Shown: positions 1 to 9,208, numbered from the stretch's first letter. The stretch: 64,000 bases of DNA from Roseomonas sp. AR75 (GCF_005222815.1 NZ_STGB01000002.1:806001-870000), one strand, 5' to 3'. The notes: generated from the letters alone by a model not told the origin. Made by a program: numbers and translations.

Positions 1-403
1 CCCAGAGGTACAACGCGCCGAAGCGGTTGCCGGGGTCGGAACTCGCGACCTGGCGCATCAGCGCGGGGTCGAGATTGGCCAGGTTCGGGATCTGCGCGCG
101 GTCCAGCGGCAGCAGCGCGCCGATGCGCGCGAGGCGGGAGAAGGTCGGCTCGCTCGTCGGCACGATCACGTCGTAGCCGCTGCGCCCGGCGGAGAGCCGG
201 CCCTCCAGCGTCTCCAGGCTGTCGAACACGTCGTAGCGCACGCGGATGCCGGTCTCGCGCGTGAATCGTTCGACCACGGCAGGATCGATATAGTCGTTCC
301 AGTTGAACACGTTCACCACGCGCTCCTGCGCGCGCGGCGCGCCGGATGAGGCGAAGCAGGCGATGAGGCAGGCGCCGAGCAGCAGCAGGCGTCGCAGGAT
401 CAT
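1..403 (-). CDS. Polyamine-type ABC substrate-binding protein (partial)
   Basis: The reading frame begins at an ATG at 403 on the minus strand and runs off the left edge, so only about 134 N-terminal residues are visible. It opens with a hydrophobic signal peptide (MILRRLLLLGACLIACFASS) and continues with VVNVFNWNDYIDP, RFTRETGIRVRYDVFDS and YDVIVPTSEP. These match the N-terminal lobe of spermidine/putrescine-binding proteins of the PotD/PotF family. The mature protein would bind a polyamine or similar cation in the periplasm and deliver it to an ABC permease, which must lie outside the window. Family assignment is good; the ligand is inferred. Confidence 0.85.
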   Translation of the reverse strand, partial: MILRRLLLLGACLIACFASSGAPRAQERVVNVFNWNDYIDPAVVERFTRETGIRVRYDVFDSLETLEGRLSAGRSGYDVIVPTSEPTFSRLARIGALLPLDRAQIPNLANLDPALMRQVASSDPGNRFGALYLW

Positions 404-740
404 GGCAGGCTTTCCCGGGTGCGGTCGCCGCGGACAGTAGCATGGCGCCGGTGCGACGCAGCAGGCGGGTGCGGCGATCTGGCGCAGCGCAATTGACTAG
501 GATTTTGTTCTTGACTTCGCTGTGTCGCGCTTCTAGAGAGGCCAAGCCACGGGGCGAGTTGCGTCCAGCCGACACCCTGGCAACCCTCTGACATCCCTGC
601 CATTCGAACTTGCGCGGAGCCCGCTCCGCCACGGCCACGCGCGCCCGCGCGGCCGGAATCCGTTCCTTGCCCGCCATTCCCTGGTCCCGGACCGCGCAGC
701 CGCGCGGGCCGCGGCCGCGCGTGCCCGACCGGAGCCTCGC
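404..740. other. Intergenic region between potF-like gene and tail cassette
   Basis: No convincing gene is visible in these 337 bases. The stretch holds the divergent upstream regions of the binding-protein gene and of the tail-fibre cassette. A TTGACT-like hexamer lies near 493 and a TTGACT near 513, but I see no good -10 partner at the right spacing, so no promoter is called. Confidence 0.5.
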
Positions 741-1391
741 ATGCCCTTCGACAACAACGCCCTGATCCCGCTGCTCGCCAACAGCGGCTTCACCCTCTGG
801 CTCTACCGCACCACGGATACGCGCGCGGATGCGCTGGGGGCCGGCTACTTCGCGCAGGCCGCCAACCGCCTGGCCGCGGGGGACGTGATGTTCCTCCAGG
901 CCTCCGATGCGCTGACGCTGACCACGGTGCGCCCCAACACCATCATCCCCGGCGGCGTCGTGGTGGACACCGCCACCGTGCCCTTCCGGGTCAACCGTTC
1001 CTCCGCCCAGAAATTCTCCGTCAAGCAGCTCGCTGCCGCACTGGCGATGACGCTGCTGCTGCTGCCCATCGGCGGCACCGTGGTCGCCGGCGGCACGGTG
1101 GAGGCGCAGGCGACGGTGATCGGCGCCATAGCGACCGTGGACTTCTCCATCGCCGATGCCAGCGGCGAGACGGTGCGCGGCCCGCAATCCGCAGCGGTGA
1201 GCAACGGCGCCGCCAGCGCCAGCCTGGCCGCGCCGGCGCCGGGCAACGGCTACACGCTGCGCGTGGTCGCACCGGCCTATCCGATGCTGACCGACACCTC
1301 GCCGCCCTTCTCGGTCGGCGCCGCCTTCACGCTGCTGACCCAGGCCGGCGACGTGCTGCTGACGGAGGCCGGCGACAGGCTCCTCGTCTGA
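741..1391 (+). CDS. Phage tail-associated protein, first gene of tail-fibre cassette
   Basis: This 216-residue protein has no enzymatic motif. The N-terminal 65 residues (FTLWLYRTTDTRADALGAGYFAQAANRLAAGDVMF and onward) resemble a small module found in tail proteins of alphaproteobacterial prophages. The rest is Ala/Gly/Thr-rich beta-type sequence with a hydrophobic stretch (about residues 98-118, LAAALAMTLLLLPIGGTVVAGG) that could be membrane-active or buried. The C-terminus repeats a short motif (LLTQAGDVLLTEAGDRLLV). It lies 46 bases upstream of a clear tail-fibre gene in the same orientation, which is the main reason to call it virion-related. Precise role unknown. Confidence 0.55.
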   Translation: MPFDNNALIPLLANSGFTLWLYRTTDTRADALGAGYFAQAANRLAAGDVMFLQASDALTLTTVRPNTIIPGGVVVDTATVPFRVNRSSAQKFSVKQLAAALAMTLLLLPIGGTVVAGGTVEAQATVIGAIATVDFSIADASGETVRGPQSAAVSNGAASASLAAPAPGNGYTLRVVAPAYPMLTDTSPPFSVGAAFTLLTQAGDVLLTEAGDRLLV

Positions 1392-1437
1392 CCGCGGCCG
1401 CGCGCCTTCCGCCCCGCCCAACAGAAGAGAGAGGCCG

Positions 1438-3789
1438 ATGCCCGACACCAGGATTTCCGACCTGCCCGCCGCGACCGCGCTTGCCACCGCCGACCTCGTG
1501 CCGGTGGTGCAGGGCAGCGGCGCGGCGGCCGAGACGCGACGCGCCAGCTTCGCGCAGCTCACTGCCGGCGTCTTCACCGAACGCATGTTTCATGTGCGCG
1601 ACTACGGCGCGATCGGCAACGGCACCGCCGACGACGTCGCCGCCATCCAGGCCGCCATCGACGCCGCAGCCGCGGCGGGCGGCGGCATCGTGCGGCTCGG
1701 CCCGCGGCGCTACCGCCTGGCCGCGGCCGAGCTGGTGGTGAAGGAGAATGTCTGCCTTGAAGGACCGCTGTTCCCCGGCGGCCAGCGGCCTTCCGCCGAC
1801 TACCGCAGCATCCCCGGCTCCCTCCTGCTGGATTCCACGCGCACGGTGCGCGTGCTGCGCGGCGCGACGCTCCGCCGCGTCGCCGTGATCCGCGACGGGA
1901 TGGGCGCGCCGCCCACCACGATGCGCGCCGGCATCAACCTGCGCGCCGCCATGGCCGGCACCGCCATCACCATCGGCGACGCCTCCGGCACGCATCACGA
2001 CGTGCTGGTCGAGGACGTGCTGGTGCTGGGCTTCGACCTGGCGCTCCGCGCCGACAACAGCCAGCGCTTCAACCTGCGGCGCATGCGCGGCGACAACCGC
2101 AACGGCATCTACCTGTCGCGCACCTACGACATCACGCGCATCCACGACGTGCATTTCTGGCCGTTCCTCACCGGCAACCTCGGCAACGTGTCGATCGTGC
2201 AGTTCGGCATCGCCGGCGTCGCCAACAATGGCTCCGGCCTGATCCGCATCACCACCGCCACCGCGCATGGCCTGGTCACCGGCGACCTGGTCAACGTCAC
2301 CGGCGTCAACGGCGTGACCAATGCGAATGGCCGGCGCACGGCGACGGTGGTGGATGCCACGCGCGTCGACCTGCAGGGCAGCAGTTTCGCCGGCAGCTGG
2401 ACGGGGGGCGGCACGCTCTCGGTCTGGAACAACCGCAGGCTCGGCACCGCCTTCCGTATCGAGACCAGCGACGTCGCCGAGTTCGTCAACTGCTTCTCCT
2501 ATGGCTACGACCTCGGCTTCGATCTCGGCGACGGCGCGCAGTCCATCCAGCTGAACAACTGCAGCGTGGACGACCTGCTCTCGCTCAAGGACCCGCTGAC
2601 CGTCGGCACCTGGATCCGCGGCAGCGCCTTCCGCACCAAATGGCTCGGCGGCTTCATCAGCAGCATGGCGACCGCCGTGCGGGTGGCGAGCACGGCGACC
2701 AACCAGGGCGACAACCAGTTCGTCGGCGTCATGGTGGGCGGCGACGGCGCCGGGCGCACGGTGGAGGTGCTGGATGGCGGGCTGACGCTCGTCGCCTGCG
2801 ACCTGCCGGCGGCCAGCGTCTATCTCGGCACTACTGGCGACAGCCTTTCCGTCGTCGCCTCCGACACGCGCAGCACCACCTTCCTGGGTCAGACGCCGGC
2901 GGACCTGTCGCGCATCGTGCTGGTCGCCAACCGCAACCAGGCGATCGGCTCCTCGCCCGACCAGGGCGCAGTGCTGTTCCGCCGCTCCGAGATGCTCGGC
3001 GCCGAACTCGGCTTCGAGAACCAGGACGCGGCGATCGCCTACACGATGTCGATCGGCGCCGGCGCGCTGGCGCCGCTCGAGATCGGGGGGCTTGCAGGCG
3101 TCAACCCGAATGGCGGCGTGGTGCTCGGCGCGAGCTCGGCCATGACCACGCCGATGACGCTGACGCTGCGCCGCCTTTCCGACACGCCTGCGAATGGCGA
3201 TGCACTCGGCCAGGTCGTCTTCGCCGGCAACAACAGCGCCGGCAGCCAGACCACCTTCGCCCGCGCCGGCGGCGTGAGCGAGGCGGTCGGTTCCGGCGCG
3301 GAAGCCGGCGCCTTCGTTATCGAAACGCGCAACGGCGCCACGCTCACCGAGCGCCTGCGCGTCGGGGCGACGGGCACGGTGACGCTGCAGGGACCGCTGG
3401 TGCTGCCGGGCGATCCCACCGCCTCCAGCCAGGCCGCGACCAAGGGCTATGTGGACGGGCAGTTCACCGCGCGCCGCCTGCCGGTGGCCGCGGTTGCGGG
3501 CGCGACCGCGCTGACGCTGGCCGCGCATAACGGCCGGCTGGTCAGTGCGAATGCCGGCGCGACGCTCTCCATCGACTGGAGCGCGACGGGCGACGGCTTC
3601 TCCTGCCTCGTCTCCAACCGCAGTGGCGCCGACCTGGCGATCGCGATGACCGGCTTCACCGCCACCACACCGACCAATCCGGACGGGCAGACGAAGCTGC
3701 GCAATGGCGGCCTCGCCACGCTGCTCGCCTACAGCCCGGATGGCGGCACCACGAAGCTGCTGCTGCTCGCCGGCGCGACGGCGGCGTGA
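1438..3789 (+). CDS. Phage tail fibre with pectate-lyase-type beta-helix domain
   Basis: 783 residues. The N-terminus (ISDLPAATALATADLVPVVQ, then ETRRASFAQL) is a typical tail-fibre attachment module. Residues about 50-100 (FHVRDYGAIGNGTADDVAAIQAAIDAA) match the start of the Pectate_lyase_3/glycosyl-hydrolase-28-like right-handed beta-helix used by tailspikes to bind or cleave surface polysaccharide. The C-terminal DPTASSQAATKGYVDGQF is the tail-fibre motif that precedes a trimerisation or receptor-binding tip. The start is supported by AGAAGAGAGAGG just upstream. The protein is predicted to contact host envelope glycans; whether it is a depolymerase or only an adhesin cannot be decided from sequence. 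Confidence 0.8.
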   Translation: MPDTRISDLPAATALATADLVPVVQGSGAAAETRRASFAQLTAGVFTERMFHVRDYGAIGNGTADDVAAIQAAIDAAAAAGGGIVRLGPRRYRLAAAELVVKENVCLEGPLFPGGQRPSADYRSIPGSLLLDSTRTVRVLRGATLRRVAVIRDGMGAPPTTMRAGINLRAAMAGTAITIGDASGTHHDVLVEDVLVLGFDLALRADNSQRFNLRRMRGDNRNGIYLSRTYDITRIHDVHFWPFLTGNLGNVSIVQFGIAGVANNGSGLIRITTATAHGLVTGDLVNVTGVNGVTNANGRRTATVVDATRVDLQGSSFAGSWTGGGTLSVWNNRRLGTAFRIETSDVAEFVNCFSYGYDLGFDLGDGAQSIQLNNCSVDDLLSLKDPLTVGTWIRGSAFRTKWLGGFISSMATAVRVASTATNQGDNQFVGVMVGGDGAGRTVEVLDGGLTLVACDLPAASVYLGTTGDSLSVVASDTRSTTFLGQTPADLSRIVLVANRNQAIGSSPDQGAVLFRRSEMLGAELGFENQDAAIAYTMSIGAGALAPLEIGGLAGVNPNGGVVLGASSAMTTPMTLTLRRLSDTPANGDALGQVVFAGNNSAGSQTTFARAGGVSEAVGSGAEAGAFVIETRNGATLTERLRVGATGTVTLQGPLVLPGDPTASSQAATKGYVDGQFTARRLPVAAVAGATALTLAAHNGRLVSANAGATLSIDWSATGDGFSCLVSNRSGADLAIAMTGFTATTPTNPDGQTKLRNGGLATLLAYSPDGGTTKLLLLAGATAA

Positions 3790-3814
3790 CCCATCCCCCG
3801 AAGAGGAGCCCGAC

Positions 3815-4084
3815 ATGACCGAATGGAGCCTCTGCCGCTGGCACGGCCCGCCGGCGACGCTGGAGGCGGCGCTGCGCCAGCTCGGCTGGCACGGGCCCGA
3901 GGAGACGCCACCAGGGGGCCTCGATCCCCGGGTCGGCGGCTTCATCCCGCCAGCGGGCGAGACGCCGCGCATCCTGGACGGGCTGGCCTACGCGACGGTG
4001 GTGGCGAAGGCGCCGCTGCCGACGCCGGACGGGCTGGGCGAGACCGGGCCGCAACTCTCGGCGGCGCTGCTCGGCAGCTTCTGA
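3815..4084 (+). CDS. Small hypothetical protein in tail-fibre cassette
   Basis: 89 residues, preceded by a good ribosome site (GAAGAGGAG) 25 bases after the tail-fibre stop. The sequence is rich in Pro, Gly and Leu (MTEWSLCRWHGPPATLEAAL...) with no transmembrane segment and no motif I recognise. Position between two tail-fibre-type genes suggests a chaperone or accessory tail protein, but this rests only on neighbourhood. Confidence 0.55.
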   Translation: MTEWSLCRWHGPPATLEAALRQLGWHGPEETPPGGLDPRVGGFIPPAGETPRILDGLAYATVVAKAPLPTPDGLGETGPQLSAALLGSF

Positions 4085-4096
4085 GGAAGGAACAGG

Positions 4097-4142
4097 GCGA
4101 GGCTCCGCCTCGCGCTCCGCCGGGGACGATGATCGTCCCCGG
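4097..4142. repeat. Two tandem hairpins in the tail cassette
   Basis: The first is a 7-bp perfect inverted repeat with a TCC loop at 4097-4113 (GCGAGGC / GCCTCGC). The second is an 11-bp perfect inverted repeat around one central base at 4120-4142, its core being GGGGACGAT-G-ATCGTCCCC. Neither is followed by a T-tract, so a rho-independent terminator is not supported. They may act as mRNA processing or stability hairpins. Confidence 0.5.
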
Positions 4143-4167
4143 GCCCCTGCATTCGTGAGGACCACAC

Positions 4168-4542
4168 ATGACCGATCTCACCGATTACGCGAAGAACCTG
4201 CTCGGGCGCGCGCTGTGCGGACGCGTGCCGAGCCTGCCGGTCGCGGTCTGGGCCGCGCTGGGCACCGGCGGCGCCGATTCCACCGGCCTCACCGGCGAGC
4301 CGGCGGGCAACGGCTATGCGCGGCAGCGCGTGACCTTCACCGGCACCGGGCCGCAGCGCAACGCCGCGGCGCTCAGCTTCAACTTCACCGCCGCGGTCGG
4401 CACGCTGACGCATCTCGGCCTGTTCGATGCGGCCAGCGGCGGCAATCCGCTGACCCATGCGGCGCTGTCGTCGCCGGTGAGCGTCGGCGGTCCAGGCACC
4501 ATCACCGTCGCGGTGGATGCGCTGACCGTCACGCCGGAATAG
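4168..4542 (+). CDS. Phage tail fibre protein, Gp80-like
   Basis: 124 residues. The layout MTDLTDYAKNLLGRALCGR - VAVWAALGTGGADSTGLTGEPAGNGYARQRVTF - TLTHLGLFDAASGGNPLTHAALSSP follows the small phage tail-fibre/Gp80-like family, which has a typical 'YAR..VTF' core and a 'lgLFDA..GG.' turn. It closes the cassette, and its last 14 bases overlap the convergent LysR gene. No signal peptide. Likely a structural component of a tail tip or baseplate appendage. Confidence 0.7.
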   Translation: MTDLTDYAKNLLGRALCGRVPSLPVAVWAALGTGGADSTGLTGEPAGNGYARQRVTFTGTGPQRNAAALSFNFTAAVGTLTHLGLFDAASGGNPLTHAALSSPVSVGGPGTITVAVDALTVTPE

Positions 4543-5449
4543 CGGCCTGCGCATCGGGGTGGCGATGCGCCATCGCCACCCCGATATGCTCGGCAAAGGC
4601 GCGCGCCGGCGCCGGCAGGCGGTCGGGGCGCCAGATCGCCCAGACCTGCGACCGCGCGCCGGCCTGCGCCAGCGGGCGGTACACCACCCCGTCGAAGCGC
4701 AGCTTGCGCACGGAAGCCGGCACGATCGCCACGCCGACCCCCGCACCAACCAGGCCGATCAGCGCATGCATCGGCGAGACCTCCTGCACGATGCGCGGGG
4801 CGAAGCCGGCAGCACCGCAGATCTCAAGGAGCTGGCGGTGGAAATCGCTTCCGTCGTTGCGCGGAAAGGAGAGGAACGCGGCGCCGGCCAGATCGCCCGG
4901 CCTGATGCGTGCCTGCGCCGAAAGCGGGTTCGACCGCGGCAAGGCGACGACGAGCGGCTCCTCGAACACCAGCGCACCCGCCACGCCGGGCGGCACCGCA
5001 CCGGCGCGTAGCAAGCATAAGTCGAAGTGCCCCAGGCGCAGCGCCTCGATGAGCTGGGGTGCGGCCATCTGGCGCAGCGCCAGGTGCACGTCCGGGCGCG
5101 CCCGCCTGAAGCCCTCCAGCGCCGCTGGGAGGAACGCGTAGGCGCAGGATCCGGAAAAGCCGAGCGCCAAGGTGCCGCTCTTGCCCTGGGCTGCGCGACG
5201 TGCCGCCGACGGCGCAGCGGCGGCGATCGCGAGCATCCGGCGCCCATCATCCAGGAGCGAGCGACCGGCCTCGGTCAGCGCGACGTCCCGTGTGCTGCGC
5301 GAGAGAAGGCGTGCACCGACCTGGCTTTCCAGCCGCTGAATGGCACGTGACAGCTGTGGCTGGCCGATGCCGAGGCGCGCCGCGGCGCGGCCGAAATGGC
5401 GTTCCTCCGCCAATGCAACGAACCGCCAGACTTGCCGCGTTTCCAGCAT
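4529..5449 (-). CDS. LysR-family transcriptional regulator
   Basis: The N-terminal winged HTH is clear (residues about 15-45, RHFGRAAARLGIGQPQLSRAIQRLE), followed by the LysR effector-binding domain (VGARLLSRSTRDVALTEAG, then GFSGSCAYAFLPAALEGFRRA and VGAGVGVAIVPASV). I prefer the ATG at 5449 because AAGGA lies five bases before it; an in-frame ATG at 5467 would add six residues. The gene is divergent from the Bug/sulfatase genes at 5653, so it most likely controls them in response to the transported or desulfated compound. The ligand is unknown. Confidence 0.88.
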   Translation of the reverse strand: MLETRQVWRFVALAEERHFGRAAARLGIGQPQLSRAIQRLESQVGARLLSRSTRDVALTEAGRSLLDDGRRMLAIAAAAPSAARRAAQGKSGTLALGFSGSCAYAFLPAALEGFRRARPDVHLALRQMAAPQLIEALRLGHFDLCLLRAGAVPPGVAGALVFEEPLVVALPRSNPLSAQARIRPGDLAGAAFLSFPRNDGSDFHRQLLEICGAAGFAPRIVQEVSPMHALIGLVGAGVGVAIVPASVRKLRFDGVVYRPLAQAGARSQVWAIWRPDRLPAPARAFAEHIGVAMAHRHPDAQAAIPA

Positions 5450-5652
5450 CCATGTCCTTGTGGGCATAAATCGCGGGTCAACAATGCATTGGACCTCAGC
5501 ATCGCGTCCTGATCAACTCCCGCCCCGCAGGCGCGCCGTCTTGAGGCCAACGATCCGCAGAGCAGCACTTCCGGCTGCGGACCGCCGGGCCCCGGACGAC
5601 GAGAACACTGCAAGCCGCGGGCGAAGTCCCGAGGCCGGGGGAGGAAGACAAG

Positions 5653-6612
5653 ATGCTTCGTCGTTCGCTCTTGGCCGCGGCCCTGTTCTCGCCGGCGGTG
5701 CAAGCGCAGGTCGCCTACCCGTCCCGCTCAGCGCGTCTGCTGGTCGGCTCGGGCGCGGGCGGCGCCAGCGACATCGTCGCACGTATCCTGGCGGAGGCGA
5801 TGGACGCGACTTTCCCGCGCGGCCTCGTCATCGACAACCGGCCTGGCGCGGGCGCGACGATCGCGGCCTCCACGGTGGCCCGCGCGGCGCCGGACGGCTA
5901 CACGTTGCTGCTCAGCAGCGCTTCGATGCTGGCGATCAATCCCGTTCTGATGCGGCAGATCCCGTTCGACGCGGCCAACGACTTCACGCACATCACGATG
6001 CTCAGCGAATTCCCGTTCGTGATCGTGGTGCACCCCTCGGTGCCTGCGACGACGCTGCTCGAGCTCGGCGCCTGGGCGCGTGCGCAGCCGGAGCCGCTGA
6101 TCTACGGAAGCCCCAATCCCGGCAGCGAACATCACCTCGGCATGGAGCAGCTGGCTGAACGGCTGGGCTTCCGCACGCAACATATCGGCTTCCGCGGCGG
6201 CGGCCCCGCCACGACGGCTCTGCTCGGCCGGCAGATCCTCGTCGGGTCGGTCGGCCTGCCACCGCTCGTGCCGCAATTGCGCGAAGGGCGACTGCGCGCC
6301 CTTGCCGTGAGCACGTCCGCACGCTCGCCGCTCGTCCCGGAGGTGCCTACGATCGCGGAGGCGGGCATCGAAGGCCTCTCCCTGGCGGTCTGGCAAGGAC
6401 TGGCGGGGCCGCGCGGCATGCCCGCGGAGATCGTGCAGTTCCTTGCCGCCGCCTTCGCCGAGGCGCTCGCGAAGCCCGACGTCATCAGGAAGCTCGCGGC
6501 CCAGGGGCTGCGCCCGCGGCCGATGCCGCCGGCGGAGTTCGATGCCTTCATGGCGGCGCAGCGCGAGAGCTGGGGCCGGGCTGCGCGGGCCGCAAACATC
6601 GTGATCGAGTGA
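5653..6612 (+). CDS. Bug-family tripartite tricarboxylate transporter binding protein (copy 1)
   Basis: 319 residues with a signal peptide (MLRRSLLAAALFSPAVQAQ) and the full Bug/TctC-like fold: YPSRSARLLVGSGAGGASDIVARILAEAM, VIDNRPGAGATIAA, APDGYTLLL, then YGSPNPGSEHHLGM and the C-terminal VPTIAEAGIEG. Bug proteins are periplasmic and often bind carboxylates or small aromatics. A ribosome site (GAGGAAG) precedes the ATG. It is four bases upstream of a sulfatase and resembles the copy at 8234. No TctA or TctB membrane gene is present, so it may work with a transporter elsewhere or as a sensor. Confidence 0.9.
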   Translation: MLRRSLLAAALFSPAVQAQVAYPSRSARLLVGSGAGGASDIVARILAEAMDATFPRGLVIDNRPGAGATIAASTVARAAPDGYTLLLSSASMLAINPVLMRQIPFDAANDFTHITMLSEFPFVIVVHPSVPATTLLELGAWARAQPEPLIYGSPNPGSEHHLGMEQLAERLGFRTQHIGFRGGGPATTALLGRQILVGSVGLPPLVPQLREGRLRALAVSTSARSPLVPEVPTIAEAGIEGLSLAVWQGLAGPRGMPAEIVQFLAAAFAEALAKPDVIRKLAAQGLRPRPMPPAEFDAFMAAQRESWGRAARAANIVIE

Positions 6613-6616
6613 CAGA

Positions 6617-8158
6617 ATGCCGCTACGCGATCGCCGGCCGAACATCCTCTTCATCACGACCGACCAGCATCGCGGCGACTGCGTCGGCTTTGCGGGGCGT
6701 CCGGTGCGCACACCGCATCTCGACCTGCTTGCCCAGGACGGCACGGTATTCGACGCGTGCATCTGCCCGAACCCCGTGTGCCAGCCGACACGCGCCTCCA
6801 TGATCACCGGCCTGCTGCCGCGCACGCATGGCGTCTGCGACAATGGCATCGACCTTGACCCGGCCCTGGCGCAGTCCGGCTTTGCCGCGACCTTGGCGCA
6901 GGCAGGCTACGACACGGCCCTGATCGGCAAGGCGCATTTCTCGACCTTCCAGACCTTCGCGCCGACGGGCACGCCGGAATGCCGCCAGTCCATGGATCGC
7001 TACGGTCCGAACTGGTGCGGGCCATACATGGGCTTCGGATATGTCGAACTGGTCGTCGAGGGGCACAACAATTTCCTGCCCATGCCGCCGCCATTCGGGC
7101 AGAACTACGACGCGTGGTACTACGGCGACGGACGCGGCGAGTTGAAGAACCGGCTGCATCGCGAACATGTCGGCCCCGAAGACCTGCGGGCGCCACACAC
7201 CTGGCACAGCGCCTTGCCGGTGGCCTGGCACAATTCCACCTGGGTTGCGGACCGGTCCATCGCCTTCCTCAACCGGAGACGCAATCGGCCCTTCTGCCTC
7301 TGGGCCTCGATCCCGGACCCACATACGCCTTTCGACTGCCCTCTCCCCTGGAGCCTGCTGCACGCGCCGGATCAAGTGGACTTGCCACCGCATTGGACCC
7401 GCGACCTGGAGCGGCGGCCATGGTGGCACGCAGCAAGCCTGGATGGCGTGCCGAACCTGACCGACCCGAGGCTTCGCCAGATCCGCACCCACAACAGCCG
7501 CGCGCCCGAACTCACCGAAGCGCAACTCCGGCAGATCATTGCCAACTATTACGGAATGATCGCCCTGGCGGACCACAGCGTCGGCCGTATCCTCACCGAA
7601 CTGCACCGCCTGGGCCTTTCGGAGGACACCCTCGTCGTGTTCACCGCCGATCACGGCGACTGGCTCGGCGACCATGGCCTGCTGCTGAAGGGACCGATGC
7701 CCTATGAGGGGCTGCTGCGGGTGCCGTGCATCATGCGCGGGCCCGGCTTGCCGAAGGGCCAGGTGTGCTCTGATCCGGTCTCGACGCTCGACATGGCCGC
7801 GACCTTCGCCGACATTGCTGGCGTCGCCAGGCCGGATCACTGGCACAGTCGGTCCCTGCTGCCGGTGGCGCGCGGTGAGGAGCGGCGGAGCTTCGCCTAC
7901 AATGAATGGGACCTCTCCGACAGCCGCTGCGGCGTGGCGTTGAACCTGCGGACCGTTCGCACCCGGCGGTTCAAGCTGACGGTCGAGGAGTTGTCTGGCG
8001 CGGCCGAGATGTACGATCTTGAGACCGACCCGAACGAGATGGACAACATCGCCGACGACCCGGACCATGCGGCGACGCGGCGCGAGCTGGAGGCGATGAT
8101 CAGGGCACGACCCGGCGATGCCCGTCGGGAGAGGCTGCAGGCGACAGGGATCGGCTGA
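6617..8158 (+). CDS. Sulfatase (alkaline-phosphatase superfamily, copy 1)
   Basis: 513 residues of type I sulfatase. The metal-binding N-terminus is RPNILFITTDQHRGD, and the active-site signature C-x-P-x-R is present (VCQPTRAS, Cys55, the residue converted to formylglycine). Later motifs include GKAHF, the metal-binding VVFTADHGDWLGDHGLLLKG and the C-terminal MYDLETDPNEMDN. No signal peptide is visible, so it may be cytoplasmic. It would hydrolyse a sulfate or phosphonate-type ester of an organic substrate. It is translationally close to the preceding Bug gene and paralogous to the gene at 9248. Confidence 0.9.
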   Translation: MPLRDRRPNILFITTDQHRGDCVGFAGRPVRTPHLDLLAQDGTVFDACICPNPVCQPTRASMITGLLPRTHGVCDNGIDLDPALAQSGFAATLAQAGYDTALIGKAHFSTFQTFAPTGTPECRQSMDRYGPNWCGPYMGFGYVELVVEGHNNFLPMPPPFGQNYDAWYYGDGRGELKNRLHREHVGPEDLRAPHTWHSALPVAWHNSTWVADRSIAFLNRRRNRPFCLWASIPDPHTPFDCPLPWSLLHAPDQVDLPPHWTRDLERRPWWHAASLDGVPNLTDPRLRQIRTHNSRAPELTEAQLRQIIANYYGMIALADHSVGRILTELHRLGLSEDTLVVFTADHGDWLGDHGLLLKGPMPYEGLLRVPCIMRGPGLPKGQVCSDPVSTLDMAATFADIAGVARPDHWHSRSLLPVARGEERRSFAYNEWDLSDSRCGVALNLRTVRTRRFKLTVEELSGAAEMYDLETDPNEMDNIADDPDHAATRRELEAMIRARPGDARRERLQATGIG

Positions 8159-8233
8159 CAGAAGGCCAGCAGAAAAAACCAAAGGGCGACGGCGCACATC
8201 CGTGGCCCCCTGAGATCGAGGAGGAAGACAGGA

Positions 8234-9208
8234 ATGCATCGCCGTACGCTTCTGGCCGCCGGCCTGGTCGCGCCCACCGTGTTCGCCCCCGCGGCTCGGG
8301 CGCAGTCCGACTACCCTTCGCGTCCCGTCCGCATCCTCGTCGGCTCCGCTCCCGGCGGCGCTACCGACATCACGGCCCGCATCCTGACCGAGGCCATGGG
8401 CGCACGCTTCCCGCGCGGCTTCGCCATCGAGAACCGCACCGGCGCCGGCGGGAACATCGCTGCCGAGACCGCGGCGCGCTCGGCGCCCGACGGCTATACG
8501 CTGCTGATCAACGATGCGTCGCAGATGGCGATCAACCCCGTGCTGTTCCGCAACGTGCCGTTTGATCCCGCGAACGACTTCACGCCCATCGCGCTGCTCG
8601 ACGACTTTCCCTTCATGATCGTCTGCAATCCGTCGGTGCCGGCGCGCGACTTCGCCGCCTTCGTCGCCTGGGCCAAGGCGCAGCCGAATCCGGTGCAGTT
8701 CGCCAGCCCGAATCCTGGCAGCCAGCACCATCTCGGCATGGAGATCCTGGCGCAGCGGCTGGGCTTCAAGGTGCAGCATGTCGGCTTCCGCGGCGGGGCG
8801 CAGGCCACGACGGCGCTGCTCGGCGGGCAGATGCCCGCGGGTTCGATCGGCCTGCCGCCACTCATCCCGCATCTGCGTGCGGGCAAGCTGATCGGCCTTG
8901 CGGTCAGCGGGAGCGAGCGCTCGCCGCTGATGCCGGACATCCCGACGCTGGCGGAGGCGTCGGGGACGGACCTTTCCATGGTGGTGTGGTACGGCCTGGT
9001 CGGGCCGCGCGGCCTGCCGCCGGAGGTCGTCCGCTACGTCAACGACGCGGTCGCCGAGGCGCTGCGCAACCCGGAGGTGGTGCAGAAGCTTGCCGCGCAG
9101 GGGCTGACCGCCCGCTACCTGCCGCCCGACCGGTTCGGCGCCTTCATGGCGCAGGAGCGCGCCCGCTGGGGGGAAGCCGCGCGCGCCGCGAACGTCACCC
9201 TCGACTGA
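8234..9208 (+). CDS. Bug-family tripartite tricarboxylate transporter binding protein (copy 2)
   Basis: 324 residues, signal peptide MHRRTLLAAGLVAPTVFAPA with an RR pair, then YPSRPVRILVGSAPGGATDITARILTEAM, IENRTGAGGNIAAETAA and SPNPGSQHHLGMEILAQRLGF. It is collinear with the copy at 5653 over its whole length, showing gene duplication, but differs at many residues, so the two probably bind related rather than identical ligands. A GAGGAAG ribosome site lies upstream. It heads the second Bug-sulfatase pair. Confidence 0.9.
   Translation: MHRRTLLAAGLVAPTVFAPAARAQSDYPSRPVRILVGSAPGGATDITARILTEAMGARFPRGFAIENRTGAGGNIAAETAARSAPDGYTLLINDASQMAINPVLFRNVPFDPANDFTPIALLDDFPFMIVCNPSVPARDFAAFVAWAKAQPNPVQFASPNPGSQHHLGMEILAQRLGFKVQHVGFRGGAQATTALLGGQMPAGSIGLPPLIPHLRAGKLIGLAVSGSERSPLMPDIPTLAEASGTDLSMVVWYGLVGPRGLPPEVVRYVNDAVAEALRNPEVVQKLAAQGLTARYLPPDRFGAFMAQERARWGEAARAANVTLD

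Noticed and set aside
1327..3972. 881-codon open frame antisense to the tail fibre
   Set aside because: It mirrors the tail-fibre frame, consists of Arg/Ala/Gly-rich low-complexity sequence and has no domain; a high-GC shadow.
741..4542. Tail cassette as part of the tRNA-Thr island
   Set aside because: It lies 6 kb outside attL, with intact chromosomal genes between, and has chromosome-like base composition.
6623..8872. 749-codon open frame antisense to the sulfatase and second Bug gene
   Set aside because: Spans two well-supported plus-strand genes and shows no family motifs.
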